Positions 6,509 to 15,270 are shown, counted from the first letter of the stretch. The stretch is 20,702 nucleotides of DNA from an uncultured Mycoplasmatota bacterium (GCA_948470005.1 CAOKNI010000018.1:1-20702); one strand, 5' to 3'. The notes: generated from the sequence alone by a model not told the origin. A program made the numbers and translations.

Positions 6509-7009
6509 ATGAAAAAAGCAATTATTATACTATTTATACTTAGTTTATTTGTAATTTCGCAGAAGAAAGAAGAAGAAATAATTATACCTGAGCAAGCGAT
6601 AAGATTTAGAATTATTGCAAATAGTAATAATTTAGAAGACCAAAATAAAAAAATGATAATTAAAAAAAAGTTAGAAAAAGAAATATATAACTTAATTGGA
6701 TATGATAATAATATTCAAATAGTACGAGGAAATATTGAAAAAAATATGGAAAAACTGGAAAATGTAATTAAAAGTTATAACGTTCCTTATAAAATAAACT
6801 TTGGGTATAATTATTTTCCACGTAAAACATATAAGGGTGTTATTTATGAATCTGGTAATTATGAGTCCTTAGTGGTAACGCTTGGAGAAGGAGCTGGGGA
6901 TAACTTTTGGTGCGTTTTGTTTCCACCTTTATGCCTAATGGATAACAATGAAAATGTTAGCGATGTAGAATATAAATTATATGTTAAAAGTTTATTTCAA
7001 AAGTTCTAA
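6509..7009 (+). CDS. spoIIR: Stage II sporulation protein R
   Basis: SpoIIR is made in the forespore and secreted into the intermembrane space, where it triggers the SpoIIGA protease to activate pro-sigma-E in the mother cell. The 166-aa product starts with a signal anchor (KKAIIILFILSLFVIS). It then has the family landmarks: IRFRIIANSNNLEDQ near residues 31-45, INFGYNYFPRKTY, and the hallmark GEGAGDNFWCVLFPPLCLMD. It is shorter than many homologues (around 200-220 aa), mainly in the middle and at the end. GGTGAT precedes the ATG. The gene diverges from murA, an arrangement common in Firmicutes. I looked for a sigma-F promoter and found no convincing -35/-10 pair. Presence of the gene indicates a sporulation programme in the lineage; one gene does not prove spores are made. 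Confidence 0.92.
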   Translation: MKKAIIILFILSLFVISQKKEEEIIIPEQAIRFRIIANSNNLEDQNKKMIIKKKLEKEIYNLIGYDNNIQIVRGNIEKNMEKLENVIKSYNVPYKINFGYNYFPRKTYKGVIYESGNYESLVVTLGEGAGDNFWCVLFPPLCLMDNNENVSDVEYKLYVKSLFQKF

Positions 7010-7050
7010 TATTTTAATATTATAAATATGATTTATTTAGGAGGAGCATC

Positions 7051-7584
7051 ATGGCCCAAATATTTAGCATATTTTTAATTGGTATTGCCCTTTCAATGGA
7101 TACATTCTCATTATCTTTAAGTATAGGAATGTTTAATACTTCTAATAAAAAAGCTTTATGTCTTTCAGGTATTGTGGGAATAATGCATTTTTTTATGCCT
7201 TTACTGGGAGTTCTAATAGGCTCTAAATTAATTAAGGTTTTTGAAATAAAATGTGATATTTTACTGGGAATTATTTTAATTTTTATTGCTATTCAAATGG
7301 CTATTGATATTGTTAAACATAAAGAAGAACATTTTAAATTAAACATTATGGGAATGCTTCTGTTTGCTTTTGGCGTAAGCTTAGATAGTTTTTCAGTGGG
7401 CTTAGGACTTAATGCAATTACAAATAACATATATTTAGCAATGACTATTTTTGCAATTTGTAGCTTTATATTTACTTTTACAGGAATAATTATTGGTAAA
7501 CAAGCAAACAAGCTCTTGGGTATTTATGCAAATATATTTGGAGTAATAATTCTTCTTATCTTGGGTCTTGCTCATTTATTTTAA
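7051..7584 (+). CDS. mntP: MntP-like putative manganese efflux pump
   Basis: A 177-aa integral membrane protein with about six hydrophobic segments. It is built as two related halves, each opening with the family motif: GIALSMDTFSLSLSIG (about 10-25) and GVSLDSFSVGLGL (about 108-120). The Asp in each motif is thought to take part in metal transport in MntP. Family members export Mn2+ to avoid manganese toxicity. The related sporulation membrane protein YtaF shares the fold, and with spoIIR just upstream that alternative is worth keeping, though the length and motif spacing look more like MntP. GGAGGAG lies 6 nt before the ATG. It is 41 bp after spoIIR with no terminator seen, so co-transcription is likely. 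No manganese riboswitch was recognised. Confidence 0.82.
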   Translation: MAQIFSIFLIGIALSMDTFSLSLSIGMFNTSNKKALCLSGIVGIMHFFMPLLGVLIGSKLIKVFEIKCDILLGIILIFIAIQMAIDIVKHKEEHFKLNIMGMLLFAFGVSLDSFSVGLGLNAITNNIYLAMTIFAICSFIFTFTGIIIGKQANKLLGIYANIFGVIILLILGLAHLF

Positions 7585-9300
7585 TTATTTATTTTGATAT
7601 AAATTTTGGTAATCTGGGCAATTTTTTAATAAATTTTGGTGAGTACCACTGGCAACAATTTTTTTATTTTTTAAAAAATATATTTCATTTGAGTTTTCAA
7701 TGGTTGATAAGCGATGGGCTACAGTTATAAATGTGAAATTCCCTTTTAATTTGTTTAAAGCCTCAGTAACATTTTTTTCGGTAACTCGGTCTAAAGCACT
7801 GGTCGCTTCGTCTAATAAAATAATCGGAGTTTTTCTTAAGATGGCTCGAGCAATGGCAAGACGACCCCTTTCGCCACCACTTAAGTTAGAAGCATTTTCA
7901 GTTAAAATTGTGTCATATCCTTGAGGCATTTTTAAAATAGTAGAACGAATTCCAGCGATAGTACAAGCGGCATCTATCTCATTATCAGTGATATTTTTAT
8001 TTACTATTTTTAAATTATCTTTAATACTCATATTAAAGAAATATGGTCTTTGCGTTACAATTGAAATAGTATTTCGGAGCGAATTTTCCGATAAGTCATT
8101 AATATCAATATCATTTAAAGTAATAGTACCAGCACTTGGTAAATAAAGCTTACTAATTAGTTTTAAAATACTCGTTTTACCTGTCCCACTTTTACCAACA
8201 ATAGCAATACTTGTTTTAGGAAGGATTTTCATATTTATGTCTTCTAATACAGGAGTATTTTCACCATAACTAAAACAGATGTTTTTTAGCTCACATGTAA
8301 TATTTTGGGCATCTAAAGTTTTTAGGCCATAGACTTCAGGGTTTTTGTTTTGATAAGCGGTTATTTCCATAATACGATTTGCACATAACTTGAATTTTTT
8401 GATATTATGCATAATAGATTCACTAAAATTTAATAAATCAAAAACTTTTTGCTCGTAGTTAATAGCTATTAAAGCGATGGATACGGTTAGTAAATTTTTC
8501 ATTATTAAATATATGCATAAACCCACTAATAAAAGGCGAAATAAATTAAGGGCACTATTATAAATAAAATTATAAAAACGTTCAACATTGTCTAATTTAA
8601 TTAAGGCTTTAGAAAATTTCTTAATTTTGGTATTAATGATTTTTAAAAAAGACTTTTTGATATTTAAGACTTTAATTTCTTCAATACCGTTAATCATTTC
8701 AATATTACTAGTCATTAGAGTTTCAACCGCCTCTTTTTTTTGCGTTTCATATTTAAGGCGATGATTAGTCTTAGCTTTTTTGATAATAAATAATAAAATG
8801 AGAAAATATAAATAAAAGCAAAAAATATATTTATTTAAAACGAAAATAGTTATTAATGAGCCAATATTTATCAGAATATCAATAATATCGTCGGTAATTT
8901 TAATAAAGAAATCAGATACATCAATGGTGTCATCAGTAAGACGATTAATATAATATCCACTACTTTTCTCATTAATGTCATAAATGCTAGTATTCATAAA
9001 CTTTTCAGAAATATCAAGATGTAAGTTCCGATAAGTTTCGGTAATAAATTTAAGAGCAAAATGACTGATAAAAACTTTTAAGATATTATAGAAGAAATGA
9101 AGACTAAAAATAAAAAAGGCAATATGGTATAAATCACTCCAAGAATTATTTGTAAGACTAAGAGTTAACTTTGCCATATATATTGGTAAAGTTATCCAGA
9201 TAACGACCATTAGAAGTCCCATTAAACAATATAAAAATAAATCTTTTTTAGATTTTTTAGAATACTTTAGAAGCCACTTTAAATAATCTATTTTTTGCAT
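7585..9300 (-). CDS. ABC exporter half-transporter (membrane + ATPase domains)
   Basis: A 571-aa fused permease-ATPase of the type that dimerises to export lipids, peptides or drugs. The N-terminal part has about six membrane helices (from residue 20 to about 290). The ATPase part has all motifs: Walker A GKSGTGKTS (about 369-377), a Q-loop near VTQRPYF, signature LSGGERGRLAIARA (about 473), Walker B IILLDEATSAL (about 493-498 plus the catalytic Glu) and the switch His in VAHRLS (about 529). The ATG at 9300 is chosen over 9312 because GGTGAT sits between them at the right distance. The stop codon directly abuts that of mntP, tail to tail. The substrate cannot be told from sequence. All catalytic residues are present, so it should be active as a homodimer or with a partner encoded elsewhere. 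Confidence 0.92.
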   Translation of the reverse strand: MQKIDYLKWLLKYSKKSKKDLFLYCLMGLLMVVIWITLPIYMAKLTLSLTNNSWSDLYHIAFFIFSLHFFYNILKVFISHFALKFITETYRNLHLDISEKFMNTSIYDINEKSSGYYINRLTDDTIDVSDFFIKITDDIIDILINIGSLITIFVLNKYIFCFYLYFLILLFIIKKAKTNHRLKYETQKKEAVETLMTSNIEMINGIEEIKVLNIKKSFLKIINTKIKKFSKALIKLDNVERFYNFIYNSALNLFRLLLVGLCIYLIMKNLLTVSIALIAINYEQKVFDLLNFSESIMHNIKKFKLCANRIMEITAYQNKNPEVYGLKTLDAQNITCELKNICFSYGENTPVLEDINMKILPKTSIAIVGKSGTGKTSILKLISKLYLPSAGTITLNDIDINDLSENSLRNTISIVTQRPYFFNMSIKDNLKIVNKNITDNEIDAACTIAGIRSTILKMPQGYDTILTENASNLSGGERGRLAIARAILRKTPIILLDEATSALDRVTEKNVTEALNKLKGNFTFITVAHRLSTIENSNEIYFLKNKKIVASGTHQNLLKNCPDYQNLYQNK

Positions 9301-9371
9301 ATATATCACCATAATTATTGTACAACTTTAATTTCGATAATAAGTGACATTTTAGGAACAAAAAAGGTAAG

Positions 9372-9399
9372 AAAAAAGACTTATCATTTTAATAAGTCT
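9372..9399 (-). terminator. Terminator at the end of the accessory locus
   Basis: AGACTTAT and ATAAGTCT (9377-9384 and 9392-9399) form an 8-bp stem, followed on the - strand by six T. It lies about 135 bp past the last gene of the accessory locus. Confidence 0.75.
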
Positions 9400-9532
9400 C
9401 ATATAGTAATAATTCAATTTAAATTTTTAATATACATTAAAAAAATAATATAAAGCAAAAAGAAGTAAGATAATAAATATAACGAAAAATTTTATCTTTT
9501 AGATAACTTTAAGTTTTAATTTAAAAAATTAT

Positions 9533-10264
9533 TTATTTTCTCTCTTTTTTATATTTAATATTAAATTTATCCAAGTCATTTAAAGTTATACTACCACTAG
9601 AAATAGCAGATGCGACGTCTTCAATAAAACCACTCTCATATAAAACGACCACAATTTGTTCACATCTAAACGAATATTTATACTCACCCAATTCATAAAA
9701 TGGTTTAATATCCTCTGTACACCATGCTGTCATCCCTTTAGTATATTTTTCCTTATCTATAATATTAATAACTTTATCATTTTCTTCCTTTTCCAAAACT
9801 ATTTGTTTCCGATAATTTACACAATGAACATTATCAGTTAACTCTTTACCAATATATATATTTTTATTACCATCTATCGTATTACAAACAATTATCCCAA
9901 TATTTCCATCATGATACTCTTTAGAGCCACCATCTCGCTCATAAGTTTTAACAGGGTTATTTAAACTCTCTAAATCTTTAATCATAATATTTATAAAATC
10001 TTTATCTTCTTTAAGCCAAGTTCCGAGCTCTTTAGTTACATCCTCATACGTATACCTTATTTTATCAATTAAATCATATGTATATACATACCTGTCATCA
10101 AGCTCACAATAAAGGCCTTGACTAGACGTGCCATTAAAAGACATATTATTAAAAAACTTCGGTTTTAAATTCTCATTTGTTATAAATTTATGAGTCCCTA
10201 TAAATGCAACTATTAATAGTATTAAAACAACCCCTAACGATACATACATTATATTCTTTTTCAT
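9533..10264 (-). CDS. Five-cysteine membrane-anchored protein, copy A
   Basis: I do not recognise a named family. The 243-aa product has one N-terminal membrane segment (about residues 5-24) with no lipobox, so the rest should lie outside the cell. The outer part begins PKFFNNMSFNG and holds five cysteines, all conserved in the paralogue at 15402-16130 (in YCELDD, VCNT, HCVNYR, WCTED and FRCEQ). It also has a strongly conserved central stretch KTYERDGGSKEYHDGNIG. Roughly three quarters of positions agree between the copies by eye. The ATG follows the stop of the ABC ATPase remnant by only a few bases, and the ribosome site is weak. It ends the left module of the accessory locus, as its paralogue ends the right module, so the protein probably works with the shared secreted protein at the head of each module. 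Confidence 0.72.
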   Translation of the reverse strand: MKKNIMYVSLGVVLILLIVAFIGTHKFITNENLKPKFFNNMSFNGTSSQGLYCELDDRYVYTYDLIDKIRYTYEDVTKELGTWLKEDKDFINIMIKDLESLNNPVKTYERDGGSKEYHDGNIGIIVCNTIDGNKNIYIGKELTDNVHCVNYRKQIVLEKEENDKVINIIDKEKYTKGMTAWCTEDIKPFYELGEYKYSFRCEQIVVVLYESGFIEDVASAISSGSITLNDLDKFNIKYKKERK

Positions 10265-10270
10265 ATTCTT

Positions 10271-10468
10271 TTAATCACTTTCTAACCCAGCTATAAAGCT
10301 TGTTTTACCTGCCTCTGATTTCCCTTTAATAGAGTAAAATTTTCCCTTTCCAAAATTAAAAGGCACATTATCTAATATAAGTAATTCTTTATCTTTCTTC
10401 TGATATTTCTTTGTTATATTAACTAATTTTAATATATACTTACCCGTTTCTAACTCACTTATTCTTAT
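10271..10468 (-). pseudogene. ABC-transporter ATPase N-terminal remnant
   Basis: An open frame without a good start codon reads YILKLVNITKKYQKKDKELL, then ILDNVPFNFGKGKFYSIKG, then KSEAGKTSFIAGLESD and a stop. This is the start of an ABC ATPase: the first strand, the aromatic A-loop (KKY), and Walker A as GKSEAGKT (normally GxSGxGKS/T). It is followed by IAGLE, with the usual few residues between deleted. It stops within the first 70 residues, and the expected Met before ILKL is a Tyr codon. So this is a decayed gene, tightly wedged between the transglutaminase-like gene and copy A of the five-cysteine protein. It suggests that the module once encoded a transporter ATPase of the FtsX/lipoprotein-release type. 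Confidence 0.75.
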
Positions 10469-11409
10469 TTAATGATAGTATTTATGTTTTCTCTTCTAAT
10501 TGCTGTTCTTTCTCTTTCTGCCAATGGCTTATCAGCTTTTGGTACAGAAATATCTTTAGAGTATTCAAATATATTATTTAATCGTTTTTTATTATGTTCT
10601 TCGTCTGATAACATAAAATAATTATAATAATCATTATTGTTATCATCCCATGTGGCATCTAAATGATACCAATGTCCATTGTATTCTATCATATTCCAAG
10701 CATGAAGACTTTCATCCATAGTAATTCTGCCTACAACGATTATAACCTTAAAACCTACTTTCTCAGCAAGCACTTGAAAAGCCCTAGCATATCCAGAGCA
10801 TACAGCTTTACCCAAAATTAAACCATTATAACTAGAGTCACTAAATTCACTATGTTCATTGTCAAATTCAATATTATTTATAACATAATCATATAAATAT
10901 TGTATTTTATTTAATTCTGATAAATTTTTAGGCATATTATTTATTATTTCTTGTACTTTTTTATCTACTTTTTTCATTTTTACAAGATATTCTTCATATG
11001 CTAGCATATGCTCATCTGTTGGAGCAAATCCTACTGCTTGAATAGGTTTATTTCTATCTTCGGGATAATCTTCCATTAGTGTTCTATAACATTGGCTATT
11101 GCAAAATTCATTATTAGTATTATATAAATTTATTACTTTATCTATATATTCATAATCAGCTTTTCCATTAAAATAATAACCCTCACCAAAATTAACTTTT
11201 CCTTTAGATAAAAAATCATATAATTTTTTTTGGTTACTATCTAAAAAATCATAACCATATATAAATTTTCTAATCTCTTGTTGTATTTTATTGTCATTAT
11301 TTTTATCTGTATCTATATCTTTATAATACATAACTCTAAATATAAGTATTGAAGCTATTCCCAAACCAATAAAGATAAATATTAAAAATCTTAAAACTAT
11401 TTTTTTCAT
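10465..11409 (-). CDS. Secreted, membrane-anchored transglutaminase-like cysteine enzyme
   Basis: A 314-aa protein with an N-terminal membrane anchor (about residues 5-25) and a transglutaminase-core (papain-like) domain facing outwards. The catalytic triad is visible: Cys204 in GKAVCSGYARAF, His236 in SLHAWNMIE, and Asp251 in YHLDATWDD. Bacterial members of this fold act as proteases, peptide cross-linkers or cell-wall-associated hydrolases; which applies here is unknown. A short spacer and an extra Cys pair (CNSQC, near 103-107) precede the domain. It starts 3 bp after the preceding gene, with only a weak ribosome site, which suggests translational coupling. It belongs to the left module with the M23 gene, so it may act on the envelope or on module partners. 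It has the full triad and is probably active. Confidence 0.85.
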   Translation of the reverse strand: MKKIVLRFLIFIFIGLGIASILIFRVMYYKDIDTDKNNDNKIQQEIRKFIYGYDFLDSNQKKLYDFLSKGKVNFGEGYYFNGKADYEYIDKVINLYNTNNEFCNSQCYRTLMEDYPEDRNKPIQAVGFAPTDEHMLAYEEYLVKMKKVDKKVQEIINNMPKNLSELNKIQYLYDYVINNIEFDNEHSEFSDSSYNGLILGKAVCSGYARAFQVLAEKVGFKVIIVVGRITMDESLHAWNMIEYNGHWYHLDATWDDNNNDYYNYFMLSDEEHNKKRLNNIFEYSKDISVPKADKPLAERERTAIRRENINTIIK

Positions 11410-11412
11410 TGT

Positions 11413-12288
11413 TTAATTTTCTTTAATCCATTTTTCTACATAATTTGGATTTTTACTATATTCTATCTTATCAACTGTCATTACACTATCTGATTTTTTG
11501 GTAAAATATACTTTATAATATCCTGATGTACATTCTTCTTTAGGGTCAATTGGTGTATAACAACCTGGAACTCCACCTAAAAAACTATCATTTGCCTCAT
11601 CAAAAGTTAAAATCATCTTGCTATCCTTAATTTCTAAATCTTTTATATATACAGTTTTATCATGTTTAACAATGTCTTTTATTTCACTCATGAAGTAATA
11701 TCCATTTTCTTTTGCTACTGTAAATTTACCATAATTTTTAAGCACGTAAGTACCAGCTGGAAGCTCGTAATTATCTATATCAAAGTATTTTTTTGCAATA
11801 TGCTTCACCTCTTTTTCGGTCCTTGGCTGATACATAGAAGAAGATAAAGCAACAACTGAAGCTATAATATCATTATCAAATTTATCAGATGTTTCTTCAT
11901 AATATATATTTCTAACATATTTAGAATATTCAGCAAGATAGCTTGAGGCACTATCCTTATCTTCGGGTATATCAATCAAATCAAAGAAATTTTCATATGA
12001 CTCATATTTTTCATTTGGATTAAATATTTCTTTTTTAGTATCTATATCTTTATATATCCCGTCTTCACTTTTGATTAAATATGCATAATTATCTTTTATA
12101 ATGTTAACATGTTTAGTCGTATCAATTTCTAAATTTACAGGTTCTTTTTTAGGATTAGTTGGAGCAAGACTATTATTAGTTTTAAAAATTACTCCTGTTT
12201 TCCATAAAACTAAAATACTTATTCCAATTATCATAACTACACATATTATAATTATTAAATTCCTTTTCATATTATTTTCTTTTCTCAT
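11413..12288 (-). CDS. Membrane-anchored protein of unknown function (291 aa)
   Basis: I do not recognise a family. The start at 12288 (MRKENNMKRN) is chosen because GGAG lies 8 nt upstream, whereas the longer reading has no ribosome site and would begin with residues unlike a signal. One membrane segment (LIIIICVVMIIGISILVLW, about residues 10-28) is followed by a proline- and lysine-rich linker (PTNPKKEPV) and an acidic, lysine-rich outer domain. A C-terminal pair of cysteines (GCYTP and ECTSG) could form a disulphide. The layout (anchor, linker, about 240-residue outer domain) resembles the other anchored proteins in this locus. It is followed after 3 bp by the transglutaminase-like gene, and the two probably act or are made together. 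Confidence 0.68.
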   Translation of the reverse strand: MRKENNMKRNLIIIICVVMIIGISILVLWKTGVIFKTNNSLAPTNPKKEPVNLEIDTTKHVNIIKDNYAYLIKSEDGIYKDIDTKKEIFNPNEKYESYENFFDLIDIPEDKDSASSYLAEYSKYVRNIYYEETSDKFDNDIIASVVALSSSMYQPRTEKEVKHIAKKYFDIDNYELPAGTYVLKNYGKFTVAKENGYYFMSEIKDIVKHDKTVYIKDLEIKDSKMILTFDEANDSFLGGVPGCYTPIDPKEECTSGYYKVYFTKKSDSVMTVDKIEYSKNPNYVEKWIKEN

Positions 12289-12377
12289 TCTTAACACTCC
12301 TAACTCTAAATTATCATTAAAGTATAACAATTGCAACTTTAATGAATAATTATACATTTTATTTGACGATATTTTTC

Positions 12378-12414
12378 AAAAAGTGATAGTAGGTTTACTA
12401 AACTATCACTTTTT
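12378..12414. terminator. Bidirectional terminator after the M23 gene
   Basis: A 12-bp perfect stem (AAAAAGTGATAG / CTATCACTTTTT, 12378-12389 and 12403-12414) closes a 13-nt loop. With A/T runs in both arms, it can terminate on either strand. It lies directly after the restored end of the M23 peptidase gene, separating it from the 291-aa protein gene. Confidence 0.8.
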
Positions 12415-12423
12415 GATATTATT

Positions 12424-14336
12424 TTAAATAATTGAATAATATTCTCTAGGATTTATAGTTTCACCAATATGCTTGTAAATACTTAAATCACTCGATGTTA
12501 CTACTGGTGGGGCGTATGTTGCAAAATGTAAATGTGGTGGAACTGGGTTCGCAGCAGTTGTTCCTACATAACCGATAACATCACCTTTTTTGACGGTAGT
12601 TCCTGTACCCTTTTTAGAGCATTCTGCATATGAGAAAAACCATAAACTATTGTATTACCAGTTTTAGGGTCTTTATCTTTACTTTTAACAAAGACTACGT
12701 TACCACCTTCATCACTCCATCCAGCCCAAAGAACCGTTCCATCCTGAGGAGCATAAATTGTTTGACCATTTATATTAGTTTGCCCTGATTTAGTTCCTAT
12801 GTCTATTGCTGGATGTTTTGTAGCATGATAATCTTGAGTAATACCTGTATAAGCAGTATTTAAAGGATATTTCCAATTTAAATCTTCATAAGGGTTAGTC
12901 TCTGGTGTATCAGGAGTATATTTTATCCAAACACTTGGCCAAAAGCCATCATTGACACCACTATCTGAAGATACTAAGGCATTATAATCATTATATGCTT
13001 CATCAGTATATCTTACTAAGAAACCATCTTTTGATACAGTACCATCATACCATCCTTTAACTGTATCTGTTACAGTTACCTTATAACCATAGTAACCATT
13101 ATTATTACTAGGTGTTAAATTTGGCTCAAGATTTTCCTTTAGTTTCTTGTAAGTTATTCCATCATTTCTTGTCGCCCAAGTAATTTTGGATGAGTCCCAA
13201 CTACCACTAACACGATATAAACTCATTTTGCCCCAAGTTGATGTTCCTTTAAATAAATTAAAGGTTATATAGGCACTATTTATTACATCTTTTTTTCCTA
13301 TTGTTGGTAAAGCACTCCAGTTAAACATAGCTCTACTTGTTGTATTATATTTTCCTACATAAAGTCTATCAGCATTAACATGATAATCGCTTACCTTATC
13401 ACCTTTACTAATATACGTATCTAATACACTTTGTTGACTACGTCCATTAGTTACAGTAGGGTCTATTACTATTGGATAAACTCTTTCTTCACTTTCTAAC
13501 CATTTTGTGTCTAAAGTATAAACTAGCTTATAACCATCATTTGTTTTTTCAACCTTAACTGATGTCTCATAAGTCATTCTTGACTTTTCAGCACTATCAT
13601 ACATATATGGTGCTTGGAAGGTAAATACTACTTCTTCTTTTTCATTTAAGAATACAACCATTGAAGTATCTGTTGCTACTGGTTTTAATGTTGTCTTAAC
13701 ATTATAAACCAATTCTTTAATATCCGTTTTCTTATTAAGAATAATTTCTTCTTTTAAATTATTAGAAGAAATATAATAATATAAATCTGCATTATTTAAA
13801 GCATTTTTATATACAACTCCACTTTGTAAACTTTTAAGATTAAATCTATCTTGCTTGCTATCATTATTTAAGACTGTAGCACTCACACTATTTAAATTTG
13901 ATAGTCCCCAAGCTATTTCATAGTCATCTACATTTAGATGAATTAAATTAGTATCACTTGTTTTTTTATTAAAGTTAAAATTAGCATAAGGGTTATCTTT
14001 GTTAGATAAAAATTCGTCTGTTGCTACACTATTTTTACCTGCAACTTTTTTAACTCCTTTATTAGCATCAACAAGTGAATTATCTATGTCTTTCCAATTA
14101 CCTTTATCGTCTTGATAATGAACTGGATTAACATAGCTTACTGCTGTTATTGTTCCATCATTATTAGAAAATTGTTTACTATACATTTCCCTTTTATCTA
14201 CTAGTTCGCCATTACTGGTATCTATCATATTTTTATTTGCACTTTCAGCATTAACTAGTGGTATACAAGAAATAATGGTTGCAATTACTAAAGTTATAAT
14301 AGTAAATTTTTTTATTTTTTCTGTAATTTTTTTCAT
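12424..14336 (-). pseudogene. Secreted DNRLRE-domain M23 metallopeptidase with a frameshift
   Basis: If read through, the product would be about 637 aa. It has a signal peptide (IITLVIATIISCIPLVNAES, cut near residue 31), a long N-terminal region, a DNRLRE-type domain (about 300-460: VLDTYISKGD...NADRLYVGKYN...SRAMFNW), and a C-terminal M23 (lysostaphin-like) domain. M23 enzymes cut peptidoglycan cross-bridges using zinc. The first ligands, His508 and Asp512 in HPAIDIG, and His569 in FSHM are in the first frame. The frame then runs out at 12564. The second motif HLHF (12526-12534) is in the -1 frame, followed by ATYAPPVV and a natural end at 12424. The switch lies at an A5 run (12611-12615, - strand sense). 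A sixth A would restore NALKKGTGTT. As written, the enzyme lacks its last zinc ligand. It could be a real mutation or a homopolymer sequence error. Confidence 0.85.
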
Positions 14337-14381
14337 TTAAAATTAATCCTTTCCATTTTAAATAATTATAAATAATTTAAA

Positions 14382-15101
14382 TTAAAGCGATATACTAACG
14401 CCATTCATCTTGTCATAAGTACTTGATGCTACACCGCTAAATTTAAAAACCCCACCATAGCCACCTGAGGAAATAGTATATTTCTTACTATCTTGAAGAG
14501 ATATATTATTCATAGCATGTTGATAACTAGCATAAACTGTTCCTTTTTTTTCAACTCTAAAAGTCTGATTAACTACAATGTTATTACCAGATGTTGGTAA
14601 TTTGATGGAAACACCAAATCCACCAGTCAAAATTTGTTTCTCGTTTGAACTATCAAAAGTTGAACTACTTGAAACAGTAGTGGATATTCCATTGTTTACT
14701 AACTTTGTATTGTCTAGGCGAGCTCCAATAACGTCATAACTTTTAACACTAGGAACTGAATCCCAAGTAGCTGTTACAGATATTAGGCAATTTCTAGAAC
14801 AACTTTTAGATATTTTTAATGTCTTATAACCGCTTTTAACGGTTGTAGCATAAGTAGACATAGGAATATAATATTTTGTTTCTAATTCGCCATTCATAAT
14901 GTCAGATTCTATAAATTTGATATAATCACTACTAGTAAACAAATCTTGGGAACCATTCCAAAACATTTTACTTAAAAAGTCATACTCTTCTTTAGTAAAT
15001 TCTACTCCGTTTTTATTTAAATAATAAATTTCTTTAGCTTGCACATTCATTGAAAATGAAAAAAATAAAACACTTAAAACTACAAAAACAACTTTTCTCA
15101 T
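14382..15101 (-). CDS. Duplicated secreted protein of 239 aa, copy 1
   Basis: A secreted protein with a clear signal peptide (VVFVVLSVLFFSFSMNVQA, predicted cut after AQA at about residue 22). The mature part begins KEIYYLNKNGVEFTKEEYDF, a short acidic helix-like module, followed by a serine- and threonine-rich, probably beta-stranded domain with a single close Cys pair (SCSRNC, likely disulphide). I cannot name the family. The start at 15101 is preceded by GGAGGAG, and the same start is used by copy 2. Copy 2 (17599-18318) is identical over 679 bp; only the last residues differ (KMNGVSISL versus RMNGVDISV). It opens the left module, in front of the M23 peptidase gene. It could be a substrate, carrier or immunity-like partner of the following hydrolases; that is inference from position. 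Confidence 0.78.
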   Translation of the reverse strand: MRKVVFVVLSVLFFSFSMNVQAKEIYYLNKNGVEFTKEEYDFLSKMFWNGSQDLFTSSDYIKFIESDIMNGELETKYYIPMSTYATTVKSGYKTLKISKSCSRNCLISVTATWDSVPSVKSYDVIGARLDNTKLVNNGISTTVSSSSTFDSSNEKQILTGGFGVSIKLPTSGNNIVVNQTFRVEKKGTVYASYQHAMNNISLQDSKKYTISSGGYGGVFKFSGVASSTYDKMNGVSISL

Positions 15102-15269
15102 AAAGCTCCTCCTTTCCATAATAAAATTATAATTTTATATTGGGAAAAAATAAAGTGAACTTTTATACCATCAAGTTATTTGTATATTTTTTAAGGGTTA
15201 TTATTTTATTATTTTTTGAACACTATCATAGAAATAATTTATACTATCTTTATAGGCAGCACAATTACC
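14398..15269. repeat. Large duplicated block, copy 1
   Basis: Directly repeated at 17615-18485, 3217 bp to the right at the gene. The block covers the 239-aa gene, its leader and the last 22 codons of the XRE gene. The central 679 bp (14425-15103 versus 17642-18320) show no difference on reading line by line, while the adjoining leader and XRE tail differ at roughly ten positions in about 165 bp, including small indels. Confidence 0.9.
15201..15269 (-). pseudogene. C-terminal remnant of the XRE regulator gene
   Basis: The frame reads GNCAAYKDSINYFYDSVQ, then KIIK and a stop. It matches the end of the intact XRE gene at 18417-19493 (GNCVAYKDSINYFYDSVQKILK) with two changes. Nothing else of that gene precedes it; homology stops where the IS3 remnant starts. 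So the duplication once included the regulator, and all but its tail was lost. Confidence 0.88.
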
Positions 15270-15270
15270 A

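Noticed and set aside
12101..12349. Hydrophobic + strand open frame opposite the 291-aa protein
   Set aside because: It mirrors the signal-anchor region of the real gene and lacks a ribosome site.
12605..12620. Programmed -1 ribosomal frameshift in the M23 gene
   Set aside because: The zero-frame codons at the site are CTA AAA AGG, which do not form a proper X XXY YYZ slippery heptamer, and I see no strong stem-loop at the right distance. A one-base deletion in an A-run is simpler.
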